Assembly: GCF_027922305.1 (NCBI RefSeq) | Contig: NZ_BSFK01000005.1 | Span: forward strand, 124,001-188,000 | DNA from: Methylopila jiangsuensis | GTDB taxonomy: Bacteria > Pseudomonadota > Alphaproteobacteria > Rhizobiales > Methylopilaceae | Length of the DNA: 64,000 nucleotides | Reading direction: 5' to 3' | In this document: positions 57,181-64,000 of the stretch, in pieces | How the letters are laid out: each line of letters opens with the position of its first letter | Position numbering within the stretch: position 1 is the stretch's first letter | Notes under the pieces: model-generated | What the model was told of the DNA's origin: nothing | The model's database searches: none | Seen by the model: only the letters and a program-made list of their open reading frames with translations | Position numbers and translations under genes: made by a program

Positions 57181-59880
57181 TCACGATCCGCCGAGCTGGC
57201 GCAGCGCGGCCTCGATCTTGGCGAGCCGGGCGGCGTAGTCGGCGCGCTTCTCGCGCTCGCCCTCCACCACCTCCTCGGGCGCGCGGGCGACGAAGCTCTC
57301 ATTGGCGAGCTTGCCGTCGATGCGCTTGATCTCGCCCTCGGCCTTGGCGCGCTCCTTGGCGAGGCGGTCCTTTTCGACTGCGATGTCGACCACGCCCTCC
57401 AGCGGCACGGCCACGATCTGGCCGCGCACCAGAAGCTGGATCGCGCCCTTGGGCGCGGCCTCCGCGAAGGAGACGCCGGACACGCGGGCGATGCGGGAGA
57501 GCGTCGGGGCCGCGCGTTCGGCGCGGGCCTTCAGCGCCGCGTCGGCCTCGACCAGCACCAGCGGCAGCGCGGCGGAGACCGGCACGCCCATTTCGGCGCG
57601 GGCCGAGCGCAACTCGGTGACGAGCTCCACCAGCCAGCCGATTTCGGCCTCGGAGCCGGCGTCGCCGAGCCCCTTGAGCGACGGCCAGCGGGTGAGCGCC
57701 AGCACGTTGGCCCGGCCGGCGGCGCCGGCGCGGGACGCCCACAGCTCCTCGGTGACGAACGGCATGAACGGGTGCAGCAGCGTGACCGACAGATCGAGCA
57801 CATAGGCGACCGCGGCGCGGGTCTCCGCGGCGTCCGGGCCCTGGTCCTCGCCCTGCAGCACGGGCTTGGCGAGCTCCAGATACCAGTCGCAGACCACGTT
57901 CCAGACGAAGCGGTAGACGGCCGCGGCCGCCGCGTCGAAGCGGTAGGCCTCGAGCGCCGAGGTGACCTCCGCCGTCGCCTTCTCAGCCTCGCCGAGGATC
58001 CAGCGGTTGAGCGTCGCCTTCACCGTCGCCGGATCGAAGCCGGCGGCGGGCGCGCAGCCGTTCATCTCCGCGAAGCGCGAGGCGTTCCAGAGCTTGGTCG
58101 CGAAGTTGCGGTAGCCCTCGACGCGGGCGCGCGCCAGCTTGATGTCGCGCCCCTGCGCCGCCATGGCGGCGAGGGTGAAGCGCAGCGCGTCGGCGCCGTA
58201 GGCGTCCACCAGCTCGATCGGGTCGATGACGTTGCCCTTGGACTTGGACATCTTGGCGCCCTTCTCGTCGCGGACGAGGGCGTGGATGTACACGTCGCGG
58301 AACGGCACCTCCTTCATCACATAGAGGCCCATCATCATCATGCGGGCGACCCAGAAGAAGATGATGTCGAAGCCCGTCACCAGCGCGGCGTTGGGGTAGT
58401 ATTTCGCGAGCTCCGGGGTCTCGTCCGGCCAGCCCATGGTGGAGAACGGCCAGAGCGCCGAGGAGAACCAGGTGTCGAGCACGTCCTCGTCGCGGGTCAG
58501 CGGGGTAGGGGCGCCGTAGCGCGCTTCGGCGGCGGCGAGCGCCTCCGCTTCGGTCTCCTCCACGAAGATCGCGCCGTCCGGCCCGAACCAGGCCGGGATG
58601 CGGTGGCCCCACCAGAGCTGGCGCGAAACGCACCAGGGCTGGATGTTCTCCATCCACTCGAAATAGGTCTTGGACCAGTTCTCCGGGATGAAGCGGGTGC
58701 GGCCGTCGCGCACGGCGGCCATAGCCTCCACCGCGAGCTTCGCGGCGTCCACGTACCACTGGTCGGTGAGATAGGGCTCGATCACCACGCCGGAGCGGTC
58801 GCCGTGCGGCACCTGATGGACGTGCGGCTCGATCTCCACCAGCAGGCCGCGCTCCTCCAGCAGCGCGACGACGCGCTTGCGGGCCTCGGCGCGGTCGAGC
58901 CCGTCGAGCGCCAGCGTCTCGGCGTCGGGCGCGGAGCCGTCGAGGAAGTCCTCGTTGCCGGCGAGCGTCACCGCGCCGTCCGGGGTGAGGATGTTGATGA
59001 GCTTCAGCCCGTGGCGCTTGCCGACCTCGAAGTCGTTGAAGTCGTGCGCGGGCGTGATCTTGACCGCGCCGGTGCCCTTCTCCGGGTCCGAATAGCTGTC
59101 GGCGACGATCGGGATGCGGCGGCCGACCAGCGGCAGCAGCACATGCTTGCCGATGAGATGGGTGTAGCGCTCGTCGTCCGGGTGCACGGCCACCGCCGCG
59201 TCGCCCAGCATGGTCTCGGGCCGCGTGGTGGCGACGACGATGGACTCGTCCGAGCCCTCGACCGGGTAGCGCAGGTGCCAGAGATGGCCCTTCACCTCCA
59301 CCGACTGCACCTCGATGTCCGAGATGGCGGTGAGCAGCTTCGGGTCCCAGTTCACGAGGCGCTTGTCGCGGTAGATCAGGCCGTCCTTGTGCAGGCGCAC
59401 GAACAGCCGGACCACGGCGCGGGACAGGCCCTCGTCCATGGTGAAGCGCTCGCGTGACCAGTCGCAGGAGGCGCCGAGGCGCTTCAGCTGCTTGAAGATC
59501 ATGCCGCCGGACTCGGCCTTCCACTCCCACACGCGCTCGACGAACTTCTCGCGGCCCATGTCGCGGCGGCCGGGCTCGCCCCGCTGCGCGAGCTGGCGCT
59601 CGACGACCATCTGGGTGGCGATGCCTGCGTGGTCCATGCCCGGCTGCCACAGCACGTCCTTGCCGCGCATGCGCTCGAAACGGGCCAGCACGTCCTGCAG
59701 CGTGTTGTTGAGCGCGTGGCCGATGTGCAGCGAGCCGGTGACGTTGGGCGGCGGGATGACGATGCAGTAGGGTTCCGCGCCCGGTTCCGCGCCGGCGCCG
59801 GCGCGGAAGGCGTCCACCTCCTCCCAGCGCGCGCCGATGCGGGCTTCGATGTCGGCGGGGGCGTAGGTCTTGTCGAGCAT
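57181..59880 (-). CDS. valS: Valyl-tRNA synthetase
   Basis: Class Ia aminoacyl-tRNA synthetase charging tRNA-Val, with an editing domain. The 899 residues are normal for alphaproteobacteria: [19 protein letters not shown] at the start, HIGH in [14 protein letters not shown], the editing region [34 protein letters not shown], and a C-terminal coiled-coil tRNA arm ([20 protein letters not shown]). The ATG at 59880 was chosen because the family N-terminus begins there; the frame stays open upstream through mauN but that sequence is only an alternate frame. GAAGGC lies upstream. Confidence 0.96.
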   Translation of the reverse strand: MLDKTYAPADIEARIGARWEEVDAFRAGAGAEPGAEPYCIVIPPPNVTGSLHIGHALNNTLQDVLARFERMRGKDVLWQPGMDHAGIATQMVVERQLAQRGEPGRRDMGREKFVERVWEWKAESGGMIFKQLKRLGASCDWSRERFTMDEGLSRAVVRLFVRLHKDGLIYRDKRLVNWDPKLLTAISDIEVQSVEVKGHLWHLRYPVEGSDESIVVATTRPETMLGDAAVAVHPDDERYTHLIGKHVLLPLVGRRIPIVADSYSDPEKGTGAVKITPAHDFNDFEVGKRHGLKLINILTPDGAVTLAGNEDFLDGSAPDAETLALDGLDRAEARKRVVALLEERGLLVEIEPHVHQVPHGDRSGVVIEPYLTDQWYVDAAKLAVEAMAAVRDGRTRFIPENWSKTYFEWMENIQPWCVSRQLWWGHRIPAWFGPDGAIFVEETEAEALAAAEARYGAPTPLTRDEDVLDTWFSSALWPFSTMGWPDETPELAKYYPNAALVTGFDIIFFWVARMMMMGLYVMKEVPFRDVYIHALVRDEKGAKMSKSKGNVIDPIELVDAYGADALRFTLAAMAAQGRDIKLARARVEGYRNFATKLWNASRFAEMNGCAPAAGFDPATVKATLNRWILGEAEKATAEVTSALEAYRFDAAAAAVYRFVWNVVCDWYLELAKPVLQGEDQGPDAAETRAAVAYVLDLSVTLLHPFMPFVTEELWASRAGAAGRANVLALTRWPSLKGLGDAGSEAEIGWLVELVTELRSARAEMGVPVSAALPLVLVEADAALKARAERAAPTLSRIARVSGVSFAEAAPKGAIQLLVRGQIVAVPLEGVVDIAVEKDRLAKERAKAEGEIKRIDGKLANESFVARAPEEVVEGEREKRADYAARLAKIEAALRQLGGS

Positions 59881-59996
59881 GGCGGGCCTTCGGGCGTGCG
59901 GGTCGCGCCGGCTCTGCGCCGCCGCGAACGGGATCGTGCGGTCTTGAAGCGCAGCGGCGCGCCGGGTGTCAAATCCGGCGTCCGCATGAGCGGGTC

Positions 59997-60860
59997 TTAA
60001 CGCGCCTCCCGGCGCAGCCGCGACGTCATCTCGAACACGTCCACCGGGCAGGCGTCGATGCAGCTTCCGCAGTTCACGCAGTCGCCGGACAGGATCAGCG
60101 TCGAGCCCTTGCCCTTGAGGGCGGGGGTGATGACGTGCGGCTCGGTGCAGACGTTGAAGCAGGCGCCGCAATTGGTGCAGTCGCCGCGCCGTTCGGCCGC
60201 GACGCGCGTGACGCTCGCCCTGCCGATGAGGCCGTAGAAGGCGCCGACCGGGCAGAGATGGCCGCACCAGCCCCGGCGGGTGATCAGCAGGTCGAGCAGG
60301 AACACCGCCGCGACGATGGTCCAGCCGGCGCCGAGGCCGAAGATCAGCCCGCGCTGGAGCACGCTGACCGGGTTCACGAACTCCCAGGCGATGGTCCCGG
60401 TGGCGAGCGAGGCGAGCAGCGCGCCGGCGAGCACCCAGTGCCGCGTGCGGCGGTCGAGCTTTCGGTCGCGGGTGATGCCGAGCTTCTCCCGCAGCCAGTG
60501 CGCCGCGTCGGTCACGATGTTGACCGGACAGATCCAGCCGCAATAGGCCCGGCCGCCCACCAGCGCGTAGAACAGCGCGATCAGCCCCGCGCCGAGCATG
60601 GCCACCCCGATGGGCGCGGTTCCCGCCACCACGGACTGCGCGAACATGAACGGATCGGCGAGCGGCACGACGCCCAGCAGCTCGCTCGAGGCGAAATTGC
60701 CGCGCACGATCCACAGGCCGGCCAGCGGGCCGGCCATGAACACGCCGAGCGCTGCGATCTGGGTCGCCCGGCGCAGCAGCCACCACTTGTGGCCCCGGAG
60801 CCAGCCCTTGGCCGCCACGCCCTCGGCCCGCGCGGACGCGGTGAAGGAAAAGCCCTTCAT
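59997..60860 (-). CDS. mauN: MauN (NapH-like polyferredoxin membrane protein)
   Basis: A 287-residue membrane iron-sulphur protein of the NapH/MauN type: four membrane segments, two CxxxCP-type loops ([20 protein letters not shown]), and two 4Fe-4S ferredoxin motifs at the end ([29 protein letters not shown]). In mau clusters MauM and MauN are accessory proteins and are not always essential for methylamine growth. Its ATG overlaps the mauM stop (ATGA). Identified as MauN rather than NapH because the adjacent genes are mauM, L, G, J and C. Last gene of the cluster before valS. Confidence 0.87.
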   Translation of the reverse strand: MKGFSFTASARAEGVAAKGWLRGHKWWLLRRATQIAALGVFMAGPLAGLWIVRGNFASSELLGVVPLADPFMFAQSVVAGTAPIGVAMLGAGLIALFYALVGGRAYCGWICPVNIVTDAAHWLREKLGITRDRKLDRRTRHWVLAGALLASLATGTIAWEFVNPVSVLQRGLIFGLGAGWTIVAAVFLLDLLITRRGWCGHLCPVGAFYGLIGRASVTRVAAERRGDCTNCGACFNVCTEPHVITPALKGKGSTLILSGDCVNCGSCIDACPVDVFEMTSRLRREAR

Positions 60861-61519
60861 GCCGGCCGCCCGGCGGGGTTTCGGCCCCGGCCGCCGAGGC
60901 CGAGCTCACGCGGCAGGACGCGGATCGCCGCCCGGTCCACCACGCAGTGTTTCTCGCAGGTGCCGCAGCCGGTGCAGGTCTTGGAGTGGACCACGGGGAT
61001 CAGCATCCGCCGGCCCCGATGCGTCTGCCATTCAAGGGTGATCGCCTCGTCGGAGATGGGGCAGACCCGGTGGCAGATGCTGCAGGTCATGCCTTTGTAG
61101 TTGAGGCAGGTCTCCTGCCCGACGAGCACCGCCACCCCCATGTCCGCCTTGCGGATGCTGGGCAGGTCGCGGTCCAGCGCGCCGGTGGGGCAGGCTTTGG
61201 CGCAGGGCGCGTCCTTGCACATGTAGCAGGGCGTCTCGCGCGCGATGAAGAACGGCGTGCCGAGCGCCGCCGGATCGCCGAGTTCGGCGAGCCGCAGCGT
61301 GTCGAACGGGCAGGCCCGCACGCACAGGCCGCAGCGCACGCAGGCCGCGAGGAACTCGCTCTCCGGCCGCGCGCCGGGCGGGCGCAGCGCCTTCGCCTCC
61401 GCGTCCCGGGCGGATTCCACGTAGGCCGTCAGCGCGAGGCCGGCGAGGCACGCCACGCCGGCCGCCTTGGCGGCGCCGGTGAGCATGTCGCGGCGCGACG
61501 GCGCCTTGCTGTCGGCCAT
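60857..61519 (-). CDS. mauM: MauM (NapG-like ferredoxin-type protein, Tat-exported)
   Basis: A 220-residue periplasmic iron-sulphur protein with a twin-arginine signal ([18 protein letters not shown]). It has four cysteine clusters suited to 4Fe-4S centres: [41 protein letters not shown] and [14 protein letters not shown]. It pairs with MauN as an electron-transfer module, like NapG with NapH; the electron donor and acceptor in methylamine metabolism are not established. It lies 17 bases after mauL and overlaps mauN. Confidence 0.87.
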   Translation of the reverse strand: MADSKAPSRRDMLTGAAKAAGVACLAGLALTAYVESARDAEAKALRPPGARPESEFLAACVRCGLCVRACPFDTLRLAELGDPAALGTPFFIARETPCYMCKDAPCAKACPTGALDRDLPSIRKADMGVAVLVGQETCLNYKGMTCSICHRVCPISDEAITLEWQTHRGRRMLIPVVHSKTCTGCGTCEKHCVVDRAAIRVLPRELGLGGRGRNPAGRPA

Positions 61520-61536
61520 GGAGGTCTCCTTCGCCC

Positions 61537-61869
61537 TCAGTTCGCCGCCACGTCGAACTCCATGCGGATGATGGGGTGGATCCAGCAGCGCACGATCACA
61601 TGGCCGGCGTGCTTCAGCGTGGTGCGCTTGGTTGTGCGGGGCGGCTGGGTGTCCAGCGTCTCGACCGTGCCGTCCTCGTAGGTGAGGTAGAGATTGTGGG
61701 CGATGTCGGCGTGGTTCACGAAGGCCAGCGTGTCGCCGAGCTTCGGCTTCACGCCGGTGTCCAGCACCTCGGTGTGGTGGATCGGGATCTCAAACTCCTC
61801 GGCCGCGGCGGGCGCCGCGACGGCGATGAGGCAGGCCAGAAGCGCGCTGCGGAGCAGGATGGGGGCCAT
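61537..61869 (-). CDS. mauL: MauL-type cupredoxin
   Basis: 110 residues: a signal peptide (about 1-23, LLACLIAVAAPAAAEE) and a small cupredoxin domain. The segment GDTLAFVNHADIAHNLYL parallels the amicyanin strand carrying the first copper His (here His58), and VRCWIHPIIRM supplies Cys95, His98 and Met103 in the plastocyanin-like spacing C-x2-H-x4-M. Position between mauG and mauM and size match MauL, which to my knowledge is grouped with cupredoxins and needed for active methylamine dehydrogenase. Distinct from the amicyanin gene at the window edge. It lies 14 bases after mauG. Confidence 0.8.
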   Translation of the reverse strand: MAPILLRSALLACLIAVAAPAAAEEFEIPIHHTEVLDTGVKPKLGDTLAFVNHADIAHNLYLTYEDGTVETLDTQPPRTTKRTTLKHAGHVIVRCWIHPIIRMEFDVAAN

Positions 61870-61883
61870 GAGGCGGGGTCTCG

Positions 61884-62939
61884 TCAGGGAAGCTGCGGCA
61901 GGGCGACCGGGGCCGCCTCCGCCTTCAGGGTTTCGAGGAAGGCGATGAGCTGGCGGCGTTCGGCCTCGCTGAGATCGAGCGGCTTCATCTCGAACGACAG
62001 GCTCGGCCGCTTTTCTCCGCCCTTGGCGTAGTGCTCGACGACGTCGGCGAGGCTGCCGATCTGGCCGTCATGCATGTAGGGGCCCTGCATGCGCAGGTCG
62101 CGCAGCGACGGCGTCTTGAAGGCGTTCTGCATGGCGACCACGCTCGGCGGCGCGAACTTGCCGCGTCCGCGGTCGTCGCTCGCCGTCAGGCCGATGTCGT
62201 GGAAGCTGTCGTCGGTGAAGCGCCAGCCCGAATGGCAGGCGGCGCAGCCGGCCTTGCCGTTGAACAGCGCGAAGCCGCTCTTGGCGTCGGGCGCGATGGC
62301 GGTCTCGTCGCCTGCGATCCAGCGGTCGAACGGCGCCTCGCCCGAGACCAGCGTGCGCTGGTAGGTGGCGAGCGCCGCGGTGACGTTGCGGGCGCTGATC
62401 GGATCGTCGCCGCCGAACGCCCCCGCGAACAGCGGCCCATAGCCCGCGACCGCCTTCAGGCGCTCAACCACGAGATCCATGGTCATGTTCATCTCGTCGG
62501 GCGCGGTGATCGGCATGCGCGCCTGCGCCTCCAGGCTGTCGGCGCGGCCGTCCCACTGGAAGGCGGCGCCCCAGGCGAGGTTGCGCACCGGCGGCGTGCG
62601 CCGATGCAGCGTCGCCATGCCGAAGCCCACCGCCCTGGGCAGGCCGTCGGTCCAGCCGAGACTCGGGTTGTGGCAGGTCCCGCAGGAGACGCTGCCCGAG
62701 CGCGACAGGCGCGGATCGAAGAACAGCGCCTTGCCGAGCGCCTCCTTCTCCGGGGAATGGGGATTGGCCTTCGGAAACGGCGTCGCGTCCGGGCGCCGGA
62801 ACTTGGCCTTCAGCGCCGCGAGGTCGGCGGGCGCGGCCTGCCCGGCCGGCTCCGGCGCGGCGCCGACGCCCGTCGTGACCGCATAGGCTGCGGCGCAGAC
62901 GAGGACGCTCCAGACGGCCAGAACGCGGTGTCCCAACAT
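61884..62939 (-). CDS. mauG: MauG di-heme enzyme for TTQ cofactor maturation
   Basis: A periplasmic di-heme c-type protein of the cytochrome c peroxidase/MauG family. MauG completes the tryptophan tryptophylquinone cofactor in the small subunit of methylamine dehydrogenase using peroxide or oxygen equivalents. The 351 residues have a signal peptide (about 1-28), heme sites SCGTCH (86-90) and CAACH (232-236), the inter-heme Trp in FQWDGRADSLE (about 129) and PYMHDGQIGSLADVVEHY with Tyr288. Context (mauJ before, mauL after) supports MauG over a simple peroxidase. It lies 42 bases after mauJ. Confidence 0.88.
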   Translation of the reverse strand: MLGHRVLAVWSVLVCAAAYAVTTGVGAAPEPAGQAAPADLAALKAKFRRPDATPFPKANPHSPEKEALGKALFFDPRLSRSGSVSCGTCHNPSLGWTDGLPRAVGFGMATLHRRTPPVRNLAWGAAFQWDGRADSLEAQARMPITAPDEMNMTMDLVVERLKAVAGYGPLFAGAFGGDDPISARNVTAALATYQRTLVSGEAPFDRWIAGDETAIAPDAKSGFALFNGKAGCAACHSGWRFTDDSFHDIGLTASDDRGRGKFAPPSVVAMQNAFKTPSLRDLRMQGPYMHDGQIGSLADVVEHYAKGGEKRPSLSFEMKPLDLSEAERRQLIAFLETLKAEAAPVALPQLP

Positions 62940-62981
62940 CAGATTCCCAACTCGCTTTCTGTGCGTCTCACGCGCGCGCCG

Positions 62982-63866
62982 TCAGGAGGCGAGCGCCAGG
63001 GCCTCGCCCTGCCGGCGGGCGATCTCGGCGAGCAGCACCTCGCGCGCGGCGAGATCGGCGAGGCTGGCGATCGGCGCGAGCCGGGCGCGGGCCTCCTCGT
63101 CGTCGACGTCGCTCGCGTCCGGCCGCTCCAGCGCGGAGGCGATCCGGTCGCCCATCTCCCGCGCCATGTCGACGAACTCGGCCAGCGGCCGGTCCCTCAG
63201 CCCGGCGCAGCAGGCGGCGGCGCCGGAATGCACCAGCATGTCGAAGGTGATCGCCCGGCCGTTCCGCGCCGCCATGGGCGGGAACGGCGCGCGGCCCTCG
63301 CGCCAGGGCCGCAGCACGGCGTTGGCGTTGAGCAGCCGCCAGGCGGAGTCCGAGGCGTTGCGGGCGCGCTGGTAGATGCGGATGAGCGGCTTCAGGTCGT
63401 CGGCCACGTGCTCCACGGCGTCGAGGTCGATGTCGAGCGCGCTTGGCCGGAACGGGGTGCAGCGCCACCGGGCGCCGTGGCGGGGGTCCGCCACGCGCCA
63501 GCCGGCGAGCGCCATGCCCCGGCCGAGCTCCAGCGCCCAGCGGGCGAGCCGCTCGTCCACGTCCCGCCGGCAGGCGGCGAGGGCGGCGAAGGGATCGCCG
63601 CCCTGCACCCGGTAGATGATCTCGTTCAGCTTGCCGGATTCGTCGCCGTAGAAGGCGATCTCCGCCTTCATGCCCTGCACGTCCCGGAAGTAGACCCGGT
63701 TCACCGCTTCGGCCCGGACGTCGATCTCCCAGGTCTGGGTGACGGGATTGCGCACGAAGAAGCCGACGACAATGTCGCGGGCCGTGCGGTCCGCCTTCGA
63801 CGCCGCGACGGACGGGGCGGGCGTCTCGGGCTTGAGCGCCCCCATCAGATCGTAGGGAATCCACAT
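62982..63866 (-). CDS. mauJ: MauJ (methylamine utilisation protein, function unknown)
   Basis: 294 residues with no signal peptide and no motif I recognise. The sequence is mixed alpha/beta with several Cys (FDMLVHSGAAACCAGLRD) and an acidic C-terminal region (DASDVDDEEARARLAP). The call rests on position: in Methylobacterium and Paracoccus mau operons a soluble protein of about this size, MauJ, lies between mauC and mauG, exactly as here. Its biochemical role is not known. The start at 63866 has GGAGGAC upstream; the gene follows mauC by 30 bases. Confidence 0.75.
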   Translation of the reverse strand: MWIPYDLMGALKPETPAPSVAASKADRTARDIVVGFFVRNPVTQTWEIDVRAEAVNRVYFRDVQGMKAEIAFYGDESGKLNEIIYRVQGGDPFAALAACRRDVDERLARWALELGRGMALAGWRVADPRHGARWRCTPFRPSALDIDLDAVEHVADDLKPLIRIYQRARNASDSAWRLLNANAVLRPWREGRAPFPPMAARNGRAITFDMLVHSGAAACCAGLRDRPLAEFVDMAREMGDRIASALERPDASDVDDEEARARLAPIASLADLAAREVLLAEIARRQGEALALAS

Positions 63867-63896
63867 GGCGAAGTCCTCCGGTCCGTCAGGCGCGCG

Positions 63897-64000
63897 TCAC
63901 TCGACGACGACCTTGCCGGTCATGAACGGATGCGGGGTGCAGATGTAGTTGTAGGTTCCGGCCGTGTTGAACTTGACCGTGAAGGTCTGGTTCGCGCGCA
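63897..64000 (-). CDS. mauC: Amicyanin MauC, C-terminal part (runs off the window)
   Basis: The last 34 residues of a blue copper protein; the visible end reads FNTAGTYNYICTPHPFM followed by a short TGKVVVE tail. The motif CTPHPFM contributes the Cys, His and Met copper ligands in the spacing specific to amicyanin, the electron acceptor of methylamine dehydrogenase. The 5' part lies beyond 64000, and in known clusters mauFBEDA would come next. Confidence 0.88.
   Translation of the reverse strand, partial: RANQTFTVKFNTAGTYNYICTPHPFMTGKVVVE

Noticed and set aside
57181-60909. Single giant minus-strand frame joining the mauN region to valS
   Set aside because: The part upstream of 59880 is an alternate frame of mauN; ValS begins at its conserved [12 protein letters not shown].

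Overview
The window is a GC-rich (about 70% by eye), densely coded stretch of an alphaproteobacterial chromosome. Markers of the order Hyphomicrobiales include an ExoR-type periplasmic regulator, ExoD, a DUF3126 protein after cysE, a BTLCP cysteine peptidase, class I PHA synthase and promoter sites of the alphaproteobacterial general-stress (EcfG) type. The right edge carries a methylamine dehydrogenase accessory cluster, so the organism is probably methylotrophic (Methylopila/Hansschlegelia/Methylobacterium-like). That placement is inference; no rRNA gene is present. I see no insertion sequence, prophage, integrase or CRISPR array.

Layout. 0-2.5 kb: end of a cyclophilin gene, then queA and tgt (queuosine tRNA modification). 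2.7-5.8 kb: ABC and membrane-fusion subunits of a type I secretion system. 5.9-8.2 kb: a stress-type flavin protein, an AI-2E transporter and a very small proline-rich gene. 8.2-10.4 kb: PHA synthase. 10.5-17.5 kb: amino-acid and carbon metabolism plus repair (aminotransferase, hom, glpX, recJ), then exoD and tRNA-Glu. 18-37 kb: a large alpha-glucan/trehalose block (treY, malQ, treZ, glgX, glgB, treS-maltokinase fusion, glgE, all on the minus strand) with a divergent DUF2934 gene and a second glgX. 37-49 kb: housekeeping genes (phosphoesterase, uvrB, flavin monooxygenase, cysE, gamma carbonic anhydrase, class II DAHP synthase). 48.8-51.5 kb: a MerR regulator and its divergent Zn/Cd/Pb P-type ATPase. 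51.5-59.9 kb: BTLCP peptidase, metallo-beta-lactamase-fold hydrolase, tRNA-Gln, exoR, opgG/opgD, valS. 59.9-64 kb: mauN, M, L, G, J and the 3' end of mauC, read leftward, so mauFBEDA would be expected just beyond the right edge.

How the genes work together. The sugar block encodes a closed loop: trehalose to maltose (TreS), maltose 1-phosphate (maltokinase), linear glucan (GlgE), branched glucan (GlgB), debranching (GlgX, MalQ), and back to trehalose (TreY, TreZ). Three intergenic sites match or nearly match the EcfG promoter pattern (GGAAC, 16-17 bases, CGTT). They lie before the flavin-protein operon, before the proline-rich gene and before the second glgX, which suggests a local link to the general stress response. 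ExoR, ExoD and the OpgG/D protein concern exopolysaccharide and periplasmic glucans. The mau genes mature and support methylamine dehydrogenase.

The points most worth a second look are: a Tgt that lacks three of its four zinc ligands; the proline-rich stress gene; a PHA synthase with a basic Ala/Pro-rich N-terminal tail; a long stem-loop leader before DAHP synthase; a recJ whose conserved N-terminus starts before any normal start codon; and a MauL cupredoxin with an intact copper-ligand set.
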